Source: Candidatus Nanopelagicales bacterium (GTDB lineage: Bacteria; Actinomycetota; Actinomycetes; S36-B12; CAIYMF01). From it: 64,000 bases of DNA. Below are positions 53,509-61,996 of this stretch, piece by piece. The number at the start of each line of letters is the position of its first letter. Position 1 is the first letter of the stretch. Where the stretch lies: assembly GCA_017848795.1 (NCBI GenBank), contig JAFIHG010000043.1, positions 1-64,000 on the forward strand, read 5' to 3'. The notes beneath the pieces were generated by a model, which was not told where the DNA came from, did not search any database, and saw only the letters and a program-made list of their open reading frames with translations. The position numbers and the translations under genes were made by a program.

Positions 53509-54762
53509 ATGCCCTACCTGTCTCGTCGCTTGACCGCAGCCGCCGGGATCGTCGCCCTCGCTCTCGCCGTGCCCGAGCTCGCACGCTCCGCTGATGTCGG
53601 GGACACCTTCGACGATCCGGTTGCTGCCGTCGTCCAACAGGCTGTCCCGGCGGCACGGAGCGTCGTCCTCGTGAACACCGACGGGATGGGCCCTGCCCAA
53701 CGATCCTTCCTGCAGTACGTGCTCCACGGTGAATCCACGACGCAGCCGCTGGACACGTTGCCCTCCAACGGGTCGTTGCGGACCCACTCGGCGGACCACG
53801 CGTTCGTGACGGATTCCGCAGCGGGTGCCACCGCGTGGGCGACCGGGCGAAAGACCCGCAACGGCCGGGTGGGTGTCGACGCCTCCGGGCGTACTCTGCA
53901 GACCGTCCTCGAGCAGGCGCGTGCCGCCGGCAAGACGACGGCGCTGGTCGAGGACCATGACGTGACGGATGCGACCCCGGCGGCGTTCGCCGCGCACCAG
54001 ACCGACCGCCACGCGAAGTACAAGATCGCCAGGGACTACGTGTACCGCACGCGTCCCGACATCATGCTCGGCGGCGGGCAGTCCGCCTGGTACCCGAAGG
54101 GACGCCGGGGCCCGGTGCCCGGGGAGGAGAAGTCGATAGGGAAGCAGAACCTGGTCGAGGTCGCGAGGTCGCAGGGTTATCAGTACGCCTACGACCGCGC
54201 CTCGTTCGCCAAGCTGAGCGGGCCCCGGGTGCTCGCCCTGCTCCGGGACGCGGCACTCGTCCGGGCGAGGACCGTCAAGGGCTACAAGAAGGCCAAGGAT
54301 CCCTACTATGTGCCGCAGCACCTTCTCGTGCAGAAGGCACTCGACCTCGCCAGCCAGAACCCCAAGGGGTTCTTCATGGTGGTCGATGTAGATCAGGGCG
54401 ACAACGCCGGTCACGGCCACGACGGTCGGTTGCTGCGAGCCGTGGGCAAGGAACTGGACCGCATCGTCACGGTATTGAAGGCGTTCCAGGCCATGCACCC
54501 CGAGACGCTCGTCATCATCACCGCGGACCACGAGACCGGGGGGATGACGATCGAGGAGGCCGGCCGCGCGCGTTCCGCAGCGAGCGGGCCGTTCCGGGTC
54601 AAGGGCACCGACAGGTGGATCAGCCTCGACTGGACCACGTCCAAGCACACCGGGGTCGCGGTACCCGTGTCGGCCGTCGGTCCGAATGCGGCGATGCTCG
54701 AAGGAATCCACGACAACACCTACGTCTACACCGTGATGCACAAGACCCTGTTCGGCCCGTAA
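53509..54762 (+). CDS. Alkaline phosphatase, exported, paralogue of the preceding gene
   Basis: A 417-residue protein, with AAGGAG before ATG 53509 and a signal peptide at about 1-27. Motifs: NTDGMGPAQR, DSAAGATAWATG (Ser103), VDQGDNAGHGHDGR with the Asp and His zinc ligands, TADHETGG and SKHTGVAVPV. It is similar to the upstream phosphatase along its whole length, including the ends (GIHDNTYVYTVM), but lacks an insertion of about 30 residues before the last motif, so the pair arose by tandem duplication followed by divergence. A short palindrome follows the stop at 54767-54780. Confidence 0.93.
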   Translation: MPYLSRRLTAAAGIVALALAVPELARSADVGDTFDDPVAAVVQQAVPAARSVVLVNTDGMGPAQRSFLQYVLHGESTTQPLDTLPSNGSLRTHSADHAFVTDSAAGATAWATGRKTRNGRVGVDASGRTLQTVLEQARAAGKTTALVEDHDVTDATPAAFAAHQTDRHAKYKIARDYVYRTRPDIMLGGGQSAWYPKGRRGPVPGEEKSIGKQNLVEVARSQGYQYAYDRASFAKLSGPRVLALLRDAALVRARTVKGYKKAKDPYYVPQHLLVQKALDLASQNPKGFFMVVDVDQGDNAGHGHDGRLLRAVGKELDRIVTVLKAFQAMHPETLVIITADHETGGMTIEEAGRARSAASGPFRVKGTDRWISLDWTTSKHTGVAVPVSAVGPNAAMLEGIHDNTYVYTVMHKTLFGP

Positions 54763-54849
54763 CGCCCGAGCGGCCGCTCGAGGGATCGCGCGAGCCTGCG
54801 CCCGCGCTGGTCCGCGCCGGGGGAGTCGCTCCGGGATGCGGGTTGGCGC

Positions 54850-56028
54850 TCAGCGCGGTGCCACGTTCGCTACGGCCCGCACCACGGCATCGACGTCGTC
54901 GTCGGCGAAGGCACTGCTCGCCTGCAGTCGCAGCCGCGCGGTGCCCTCCGGGACCACGGGGTGGCCGAAGCCGGTGACGAGTACGCCGTGGACGTCGCGC
55001 AGCGTCTGGCTCATCCGGATCGCGGTCGCGGTCTCGCCGACGATGACGGGCACGATCGCGCTCGCAGAGGGCAACGGGCGCAGCCCCGCGGTCTGCAAGC
55101 CGGTACGCAATCGATCAGCGACCTCGTGCAGCCGCGTCACCCGGCCCGGTTCCGAGCGCAGCAGCGACAGCGCGGCGCGGGCACTGCAGGCGACTGTGAC
55201 GGGAAGTGCGTTGGAGAACAGCCCAGGGCGCGCGAGCTGCGACATCAGCGCGATCACGGACTCGCTCGCGGCGACGAAGCCGCCCGCCGCACCGCCGAGT
55301 GCCTTGCCCAGTGTGCCGGTGATGACGTCGATCTCACCGTGCACGCCAAGCGCGGACGCCGTCCCGCGCCCCTCGGCTCCCATGACGCCGACGCCGTGGG
55401 AGTCGTCGACCAGCAGGACGGCGTCGTACCTGCGGCAGAGCTCGACCAGCTCCGGCAGCCGCGCCAGGTCGCCTTCCATGCTGAACACGCCGTCGGTGAC
55501 CACGAGGCGTCGCGCCGCGGCCAGCGAGCCCTGCAACGCCTTCTCCAGCGCGGCAAGGTCGCTGTGCGGGTATACGACTTTGCCGGCGGCACGCGAGAGC
55601 CGGATCGCGTCGACGATCGACGCGTGGTTCAGCTCGTCGGACAGCACGATGGTGTTGCTGTCCGCGAGAACCGTGATGGCGGCCGCGTTCGCGTCCCAGC
55701 ACGAGACGAACGACAGCGCAGCCGAGGTCCCCACGAAGTCGGCGAGGTCCCTCTCCAGGTCGACATGCGGTACGAACGTCCCGCAGATGAAGCGCACCGA
55801 GGCGGTGCCGGCGCCGTACTGCCGCAGTCCCGCGACACCTGCTGCCACCACGGCCGGGTCGTTCGCCATGCCGAGGTAGTCGTTGGAGCACGCCACGATC
55901 AGCTCGCGGCCGTCGGCGAGCCGGGTGCGCACACCCGTCGGTGCAGCAAGGACGTTGAACGTCTTGCGGGTTCCCGCCACGCTCATCGCTGCGAGTGCAG
56001 CTGCGGCGTCCTCGTCGAGCGCGCTCAT
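54850..56028 (-). CDS. Alpha-oxoamine synthase family PLP enzyme (KBL/BioF-like)
   Basis: A 392-residue fold-type I enzyme. ATG 56028 follows GAGGG. CSNDYLGMANDPAV, YGAGTASVRFICGT, DELNHASIVDAIRLS, VTDGVFSMEGDLARLPEL and LVDDSHGVGVMG are the standard AOS blocks, and TGTLGKALGG carries the Schiff-base Lys. Members condense an amino acid with an acyl-CoA (KBL: glycine and acetyl-CoA; BioF: alanine and pimeloyl-CoA; SPT: serine). The ICGT element is as in KBL, so glycine-type chemistry is favoured but not proven. Last gene of the minus-strand operon. Confidence 0.88.
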   Translation of the reverse strand: MSALDEDAAAALAAMSVAGTRKTFNVLAAPTGVRTRLADGRELIVACSNDYLGMANDPAVVAAGVAGLRQYGAGTASVRFICGTFVPHVDLERDLADFVGTSAALSFVSCWDANAAAITVLADSNTIVLSDELNHASIVDAIRLSRAAGKVVYPHSDLAALEKALQGSLAAARRLVVTDGVFSMEGDLARLPELVELCRRYDAVLLVDDSHGVGVMGAEGRGTASALGVHGEIDVITGTLGKALGGAAGGFVAASESVIALMSQLARPGLFSNALPVTVACSARAALSLLRSEPGRVTRLHEVADRLRTGLQTAGLRPLPSASAIVPVIVGETATAIRMSQTLRDVHGVLVTGFGHPVVPEGTARLRLQASSAFADDDVDAVVRAVANVAPR

Positions 56029-56041
56029 GAAGGCCCTCGCG

Positions 56042-56086
56042 GCATCGCCATTCGGCGATGCTCTCGTGAGGCGAGCGTCACGAGAG
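56042..56086 (-). promoter_or_regulatory. Two adjacent intercistronic hairpins
   Basis: GCATCGCC-N4-GGCGATGC (56042-56061) and CTCTCGTGA-N8-TCACGAGAG (56061-56086) stand head to tail between the aminotransferase stop, which lies in the second arm, and the oxoamine synthase ribosome-binding site. They may adjust expression of the last gene by attenuation or RNA protection. Confidence 0.55.
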
Positions 56087-57418
56087 GGTCTCTTCCAGGG
56101 CATCGACGACCAGGGCGAGAGCCGAACGCAGCGCTGCCGGGTCCATCACGAGCGAAGGCTGGAGGTTCAGGCTGGCGGTGCTCGAGTCCGCCATCACGCC
56201 GCGGGTCAAGCACGCGAGCGCGAGCCGCTCCTGCAGCTTCGGCGCCCGCGCCCTGCTCACGGGGTCGGTTACCAGTTCGATGGCGACGAAGCACCCCTGG
56301 ACACGCACGTCACCGACCTGCGGGAAGCGCTCCTTCAGCGGCATGAGCATCTCCGAGCTGACAGCGTGCAGTGCCTTGACGTTGTCGAGCACGCCCTCCT
56401 TCTCGAACACGTCGAGCGAGGCGAGTGCTGCTGCGCAGGAGGCCGGCAGCCACGCCCAGGTGCTCCCGGTCGGCACGTCGTCGTAGCCGCCCATCGCGCG
56501 CTCACTGCCCAGCACCGCACCGATCGGCATCACGCCGCCGCCCATCGCCTTGCCGAGGCACATCATGTCCGGCTGCAGGCCCCACAGGTCTGCAGCGAAC
56601 ATCTCCCCCGTGCGCCCGAAGCCGGTCTTGACCTCGTCCAGGCACAACAGCCAGTCGTACTCCTGGCACAGCTCGACCAGTGCCCGCCAGAAGGCGTCCG
56701 GTGGCCGCAGCACGCCTCCCGACCCGGCGACCGGCTCGATCACCACACCCGCGATCTCGCCCGGGTGCACCGCATGGAACAGCAGCTGGTCGCGGATGAA
56801 GTCGACGGTCGCGTCACCCGTGCCGCCGGACCGTGGCGGCCCGAACGGCGAGCGGTACGGATGGGGGTACGGCGCATGGAGGAATCCAGTGGAAAGAGTG
56901 CGAAGTCCTGCGCTGATCTCGTTCTGCTCTGCGCCGAGCGTCGCGGTCATCGTCGACTCGCCGTGGTAGCTGCCGTAGAAGGCGAGCACGTGCTGGCGGC
57001 CGGTCGCGCGGCGCATCAGCTTCAGCGCGATCTCGACCGCCTCGGTCCCGTTCAGCGCGATGTCGACGCGGGTGAGGCTGTCCGGCGTGATGGCGAGCAG
57101 CCGCTGCGCGAGCGGCACGATCAGCTCGTGGAACAGCGCGTGGCTGTCCTCGTTGCCGTAGCGCACGAGCATCTCGGCCGCCGCGGCGGCCAGGTCCTCG
57201 CGCCCGGCGCCCAGTGGCACGGATGCCGACGCACTCGCCAGGTCGACGAACACGTTGCCGTCGACGTCCTGCACCATCCAGCCGGACTTGCGCGCCGCCA
57301 CCATCGGATAGCCATGGTCGCCGGTCCCGGGGTAGAGCAGCTCTCGCTGCGCTGCGAGCAGTTCGCTGCTGCGCGGCCCCGGGAGTGTCCCCGATACCGA
57401 GGGCGTCGTCGGGATCAT
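56078..57418 (-). CDS. Class III pyridoxal-phosphate aminotransferase
   Basis: A 446-residue omega-aminotransferase. VDGNVFVDLASASASVPLG is the N-terminal block, NGTEAVEIALKLMRRATGR the PLP phosphate site, FYGSYHGES the ring-stacking aromatic region, LLCLDEVKTGFGRTG the acidic PLP contact, and MCLGKAMGGGVMPIGAVLG holds the catalytic Lys. The family (GabT, ornithine or diamine transaminases) removes terminal amino groups and so fits an operon with a polyamine importer. Its start overlaps the oxidoreductase stop (ATGA). Confidence 0.92.
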   Translation of the reverse strand: MIPTTPSVSGTLPGPRSSELLAAQRELLYPGTGDHGYPMVAARKSGWMVQDVDGNVFVDLASASASVPLGAGREDLAAAAAEMLVRYGNEDSHALFHELIVPLAQRLLAITPDSLTRVDIALNGTEAVEIALKLMRRATGRQHVLAFYGSYHGESTMTATLGAEQNEISAGLRTLSTGFLHAPYPHPYRSPFGPPRSGGTGDATVDFIRDQLLFHAVHPGEIAGVVIEPVAGSGGVLRPPDAFWRALVELCQEYDWLLCLDEVKTGFGRTGEMFAADLWGLQPDMMCLGKAMGGGVMPIGAVLGSERAMGGYDDVPTGSTWAWLPASCAAALASLDVFEKEGVLDNVKALHAVSSEMLMPLKERFPQVGDVRVQGCFVAIELVTDPVSRARAPKLQERLALACLTRGVMADSSTASLNLQPSLVMDPAALRSALALVVDALEETLS

Positions 57419-59016
57419 CGCGTCCGCCTCCTCGCCCGACGCTTGCTGTCGCGCAGCACCTCACCGACGCAGTTGCGGCCGTTCGCTCCGGTGACGCCAC
57501 CGCCGGGATGCGTTCCGGCGCCGCACAGATAGAGGCCGGAGACGGGCGTACGGTAGTCCGCCCAGCCGGGTACCGGGCGGAACACGAACAGCTGGTCGAA
57601 GGACATGTCCCCGTGAAGGGCGTGGCCGCCCGTGATGTAGAGGATTCGCTCGAGGTCCAGCGGGCTGAGCACCTGACGGTGCAGGATCAGGTCCGGCAGG
57701 TCCGGCATCACCGTCGCGAGCCGCGCGATCGCTGCGTCGGCCACCTTCTCCTTCAGATCGTCCCAGTGCCCGTCGGCGAGCGTGTACGGCTGGGAGTTCA
57801 CGTCGATCGTCACGACGTGGCACCCCTCCGGCGCCAGGCTGGGGTCGTGGACCGACGGGAAGACCAGTTCGATGTGCGGGTCGTCTGCTGGGATCCCTTG
57901 CTGGGCCTGGGCTTGCGCACGGTCGAGATCGGACAGGTAGCCGCTGACCTCCATGATGCCGCGGTGGTACGGCTGCACGCCGCCGCCGAGTCCACGCACG
58001 TGGGGAAGCCCGCTGAGCGCCAGGTTGATCTTCATGCTCGTGCCCTCGCTCCGGTACGCGCGCACCGTCGCGGTGAACTTCTCTGGCAGCGCGGTGGACC
58101 GCACCAGGTCCAGGAAGGTCCGCTTCGGGTCGGCATTGCTCAGCACGAGCGGTGCGCTCAGCTCCTCGCCGCCGGACAGGCGCACGCCGCGGACGGCCCC
58201 ATCGCTGACGATGATCTCCTCCACCTCGGCGCCGGTACGGATGGTGGCGCCCGCCTCGCGCGCCGCCTCCGCCATGAGCTCGGTGACCCGGCCCATGCCG
58301 CCGCGAACGAATCCCCAGGAACGCACCCCGGCGGTGGCGGCCTCCGACGCGTGGTCGTGGAGCAGCACGTACGCGGTACCAGGATCCGATGGACCGAGCA
58401 CGCTGTCGTTGATCGCATGCCAGCCGAAGGCCGCTTTGACCTGCTCGGACTCGAAGTAGGTCTCCAGCAGTTGCGTCGCCGACGTCGCGAACAGGTGTCC
58501 GGCAGCGACTACGTCGCGGCGATGGGCCAGGCCGTGGCGCAGTAACCGCCCCGTCGCGGCAAGGCCGGTGCGCCGGAGATCGATGCTCGGCGGCGTCCAG
58601 TCGATCATCGGCGTCACGAGCGCGGCGAGCTCGGCCAGGTCGGCCTCGAACTGCCGGACGGCGACGGCGTCCTTCGCGGAGAACCGTGCGACCTCCCGCA
58701 CCGTCTCTTCGAGATCGTCGTGCACGAGCAGGTGGTCGCCGGAGTCGAACACCACCAGCGAAGGCCCAGCCTGGTCGACCTGCAGGCCTCGTTCCGCGAG
58801 GCGGAGGTCCTCCCAGATCGCGGGCCGCAGCATCGAGAGCACGTACGCGCCGGTCGAGGCTCGGAACCCAGGAGCGAAGGTCTCGGTGACGCACGCGCCG
58901 CCGACGATCTCACGCCGCTCGAGCACGAGCGGGCGCAAACCGGCGCGCGCGAGATAGAAAGCGGCCACCAGGCCGTTGTGTCCCGCACCGACGACGATCG
59001 CGTCGTACGAGGTCAT
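57415..59016 (-). CDS. NAD(P)/FAD-dependent oxidoreductase, phytoene-desaturase-like
   Basis: A 533-residue flavoprotein with GGAG before ATG 59016. The N-terminal motif DAIVVGAGHNGLVAAFYLARAG, then VLERREIVGGACVTE, binds FAD; the middle domain includes GGMGRVTELMAEAAREAGA, with the typical strand LVLSNADPKRTFLDL after it; the end is GLYLCGAGTHPGGGVTGANG. This is the CrtI-like/amine-oxidase superfamily. No carotenoid genes are near, so it probably oxidises a product of the imported substrate. Overlaps the aminotransferase and lies 3 bp after the permease gene. Confidence 0.88.
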   Translation of the reverse strand: MTSYDAIVVGAGHNGLVAAFYLARAGLRPLVLERREIVGGACVTETFAPGFRASTGAYVLSMLRPAIWEDLRLAERGLQVDQAGPSLVVFDSGDHLLVHDDLEETVREVARFSAKDAVAVRQFEADLAELAALVTPMIDWTPPSIDLRRTGLAATGRLLRHGLAHRRDVVAAGHLFATSATQLLETYFESEQVKAAFGWHAINDSVLGPSDPGTAYVLLHDHASEAATAGVRSWGFVRGGMGRVTELMAEAAREAGATIRTGAEVEEIIVSDGAVRGVRLSGGEELSAPLVLSNADPKRTFLDLVRSTALPEKFTATVRAYRSEGTSMKINLALSGLPHVRGLGGGVQPYHRGIMEVSGYLSDLDRAQAQAQQGIPADDPHIELVFPSVHDPSLAPEGCHVVTIDVNSQPYTLADGHWDDLKEKVADAAIARLATVMPDLPDLILHRQVLSPLDLERILYITGGHALHGDMSFDQLFVFRPVPGWADYRTPVSGLYLCGAGTHPGGGVTGANGRNCVGEVLRDSKRRARRRTR

Positions 59017-59018
59017 GG

Positions 59019-59945
59019 TCAGGTCTCCAGACGGTTGATGCGAGCCAGGCGGAAGGCGAGTGCGGCCACCAGCCCGGAACAGACGAGCAGGACGAAGCTG
59101 AGCGCGGCGCCGGAGGCCAGATCGCCTTGTTCGAGGATCAGGTCGTTCACGGCCTGCCCGAGCATGTAGCCGCTGGTCCCGCCTACCAAGGTGGGGGCGG
59201 CGAAGTCGGTGAAGAGCGGGATGTACACGAGAAGCACCGCGACGAAGATCCCTGGTGCCGCGAGCGGAAGCAGGACTCGCCGCATGATGGTCCACCAGCC
59301 GGCGCCGAGATCGGCGGCGGCCTGGAACAGGTTGCGATCGATCGCCTTCATCGCTGCGTACAGGGGAATGACCGTGTAGGTGATCCAGCCGGTCGAGAGC
59401 ACCACGATGACCGCGTACTGGTTGAACAACAGAGCATCGATCGGTTGGTCGATGATCCCGAGTGCTTCGAGGGCGCCGTTGATGATGCCGTTACGGCCCA
59501 GGAGCATCCGCCACGCATAGACGCGTACGACCGGGTTCAGCTCGTCGAGCACGACCAGCCCGAGCAGCAGCGGCACCTCGAAGCGCCCAGCCTTGAACGC
59601 CATGATGTAGGCGAGCGGTACGCCGACGAGGAGCTGGACGACCATCGCCGAGGTGGCGATGACGACCGTGGTGATGGCGACGTGGCGGTAGAGCGGGTCG
59701 GTGAGGAGCGTCGTGTACGCGTCGACCGACCACAGCGAGTGCGCCCTGCCGACCCCCATACCGAGACTGATGAGCAGCAGGATGAGCATCGGGACGAGGA
59801 ACAGCACGACCAGCGTCAGCATCGGGACGGTCAGGTACGTCGCGGGCAGCCAACGGCCACGCACTCTCGGGCGCCGTCCTGTCGGCTCGGGAGGGCCGGT
59901 GACGATCTCGGCCTCGGAGGTGAACGGATCGGCGGCGATGCTCAT
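59019..59945 (-). CDS. Polyamine-type ABC transporter permease (PotB family)
   Basis: A 308-residue permease with six helices after a polar N-terminus of about 30 residues. LTVPMLTLVVLFLVPMLILL is helix 1; ELNPVVRVYAWRMLLGRNGIIN and the EAA loop NLFQAAADLGAGWWTIMRRVLLPLAAPG identify the PotB side of spermidine/putrescine transporters. ATG 59945 overlaps the PotC-like stop (ATGA). Forms the channel with the upstream permease. Confidence 0.92.
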   Translation of the reverse strand: MSIAADPFTSEAEIVTGPPEPTGRRPRVRGRWLPATYLTVPMLTLVVLFLVPMLILLLISLGMGVGRAHSLWSVDAYTTLLTDPLYRHVAITTVVIATSAMVVQLLVGVPLAYIMAFKAGRFEVPLLLGLVVLDELNPVVRVYAWRMLLGRNGIINGALEALGIIDQPIDALLFNQYAVIVVLSTGWITYTVIPLYAAMKAIDRNLFQAAADLGAGWWTIMRRVLLPLAAPGIFVAVLLVYIPLFTDFAAPTLVGGTSGYMLGQAVNDLILEQGDLASGAALSFVLLVCSGLVAALAFRLARINRLET

Positions 59946-60784
59946 CGCAGGCCTCCCGCGACAAGATTGGTGAGGTTGTCGGCGCTGCCACGCTTCTTCC
60001 CGATCCAGCGGATCAGCAACCACAGCAGGTAGACCGCCGCGACCTGGAGCGCGGAGACCAATGTCGAGATCGCATTGACGATGGGCAGGTTGTCCGAGCG
60101 GCGCAGCACGGCATAGACCCACACCGGGAATGTCTGCTGGTAGCCGCCGTTGAAGAAGCTGATCTCGAAGTTGTTGAACGACCACGCGAACGCGAAGATC
60201 AAAGATGCAGCAAGGGCCGGTGCGAGCTGCGGCAGGACGACTCGGGTCATCAGTTGCAACTGTGAGGCTCCGAGGTCGACCGCGGCTTCTTCCTGCGAGC
60301 GTTCGAAGCGAACCAGCCGGGAGGCGACGAGCGCCGTGACGAGTGGGAAGGTGACGGCGATGTGCATCGCGCCGACGGTGAGCAGTGAAAGTTGGACTCG
60401 AAGGTAGGCGAAGAACATCAGCCCGCTGACACCGATCACCAGCCACGGAACGATGAGTGGGGCGCCGAGCAGACCGGACCAGGCACCGCGGCCCCGGAAG
60501 CGGAACCGGGTGATCCCCCAGGCGCTCGCTGTACCGAGTACGACACACAGTGGTGCGACGACGGCTGCCAGGACGACGGAGTTGCGCAGCGCGTCGCGCA
60601 CGTCCGGGTCCGCGAGGGCCCGCTGGTACCAGTCCCACGTGAAGCCCTGGAAGGGTAGGGCGATGATCGAGGAGTCGTTGAACGAGAAGACCGCGAGCAG
60701 GATGATCGGCCCGACGAGCACGATCATGACCACTGACAGCAGGGTCAGCGCTAGCACGTCGCCGATCCGTGACCGGCTGGTCAT
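59942..60784 (-). CDS. Polyamine-type ABC transporter permease (PotC family)
   Basis: A 280-residue permease with six helices. VLVGPIILLAVFSFNDSSIIALPFQGFTWDWYQRAL, here pointed to at about 22-57, is the PotC hallmark: FNDS followed by a W-x-W-Y motif. SQEEAAVDLGASQLQLMTRVVLPQLAP is the EAA loop. ATG 60784 overlaps the binding-protein stop by ATGA. Pairs with the PotB-like gene that follows. Confidence 0.92.
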   Translation of the reverse strand: MTSRSRIGDVLALTLLSVVMIVLVGPIILLAVFSFNDSSIIALPFQGFTWDWYQRALADPDVRDALRNSVVLAAVVAPLCVVLGTASAWGITRFRFRGRGAWSGLLGAPLIVPWLVIGVSGLMFFAYLRVQLSLLTVGAMHIAVTFPLVTALVASRLVRFERSQEEAAVDLGASQLQLMTRVVLPQLAPALAASLIFAFAWSFNNFEISFFNGGYQQTFPVWVYAVLRRSDNLPIVNAISTLVSALQVAAVYLLWLLIRWIGKKRGSADNLTNLVAGGLR

Positions 60785-61914
60785 CCCGCCTTCACCTCTT
60801 GCCAGCCCCGGCGCCACAGCTGGCCGTTGTCGGGTTGCGTCTCGGCAATGGCACCCGCGAGGGCGGCAGGGTCGGCCGTATCACGGTGCGACTTCGAGAC
60901 GTGCGCAAGACCCTTCGGGTTCATGATCACGTAACCGAGGTTGCCGATCACCCCTTGTGCGGCCGGCGACGCGTAGTCGTTGATGAGTGCGTAGGCCGCA
61001 TCGACGTTCTGCGCGTCCACGCTGATGCCGAAGCCGCAGACCCAGGACAGCGCACCTTCCTTCGGCGCGACCCAGGCGACATCGCCACCATTGTTGTTGA
61101 TCTGCTCGGCGGTGCCGCGTCCGCCGTCGGAAATGATGACCTCGCCCGACTTGAACATGTTGGCCATGTCCGAGTCGCCACGCGCAAAGCTCCGGAACTG
61201 CCCTAGCGAGGACAGCAGCTTCTGTTTCACCTGGTCGACCTGCTCGTCGCTCATGTGCATCGGGTCGGTGATGCCCATGGCCAGCGCCGTCTCGGCAAAG
61301 GCCGTGAGCCAGTTGCTGTCGAGCGCCACCCGGCCGGCGTACTGCGGATCGAACAACGCCTGATAACTGTCCACACCGTTCGGGAACGATGCCTTGTCGT
61401 AGATGATCCCTTGGGGTCCAGCATCGAGCGGCACCATGATCACGTCGCCATCGACGCTCACACCGGGTGCGTCGCGGAAGGTCGGATCCAGGTCGTCCCA
61501 GGCGGTGACGCGTCCGGTGTCGATCGGCGCAAGGAGGCCGGCGTCGGTGAGCGGCTTCGCTTCGTCGAGGCAGACCTCGATGATGTCGGTGGAGAAGCCG
61601 CCACGGATCTTCGCGGCAGCCTCCTCGTCGCTGTCGAAGGTTGCCGTCTCGACGTCCAGGTCGGGGTACTTCGCTTTGAAGGGATCGAGCGTCTTCGGAT
61701 CGACGGTGTCGTCGTACGTGAAGGTCCGCAGCGTCCCGCTGATCGGTGCGGTCGTCGCACCTCCCGAGCCTGCGGGAGCGGGCGCGACCGAAGTATCGGT
61801 TGCGGTGGTGCTACTAGACCCGCCGCCACAGCCGGAAAGGACGAGCACGCCCGTAGTGACTATCGCGGCGATCGCCACGTGCCCACGACTCCTGTGCGCT
61901 GCTGGTGAGTTCAT
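60781..61914 (-). CDS. Polyamine-type ABC transporter substrate-binding lipoprotein (PotD-like), copy 1
   Basis: A 377-residue protein with a signal peptide ending in LVLSGC, a lipobox, followed by a Ser/Thr/Gly-rich linker. GTLRTFTYDDTVDP opens the mature fold. FSTDIIEVCLDEAKPLTDAGLLAPID, VDGDVIMVPLDAGPQGIIYDK and AKIRGGF fit PotD/PotF proteins. The EVCLDE and SWVCGFG cysteines are shared with copy 2 and could form a disulfide. Ligand not certain; the family binds putrescine, spermidine and other amines. Confidence 0.9.
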   Translation of the reverse strand: MNSPAAHRSRGHVAIAAIVTTGVLVLSGCGGGSSSTTATDTSVAPAPAGSGGATTAPISGTLRTFTYDDTVDPKTLDPFKAKYPDLDVETATFDSDEEAAAKIRGGFSTDIIEVCLDEAKPLTDAGLLAPIDTGRVTAWDDLDPTFRDAPGVSVDGDVIMVPLDAGPQGIIYDKASFPNGVDSYQALFDPQYAGRVALDSNWLTAFAETALAMGITDPMHMSDEQVDQVKQKLLSSLGQFRSFARGDSDMANMFKSGEVIISDGGRGTAEQINNNGGDVAWVAPKEGALSWVCGFGISVDAQNVDAAYALINDYASPAAQGVIGNLGYVIMNPKGLAHVSKSHRDTADPAALAGAIAETQPDNGQLWRRGWQEVKAG

Positions 61915-61996
61915 CGGTCCTCCCGGTGGGGTGGTGGAGCCTGTGACGGTCGTGCGTGGATCGGAGCGCGCCGCATCTGCGGTTGCGGAGGCGAGG

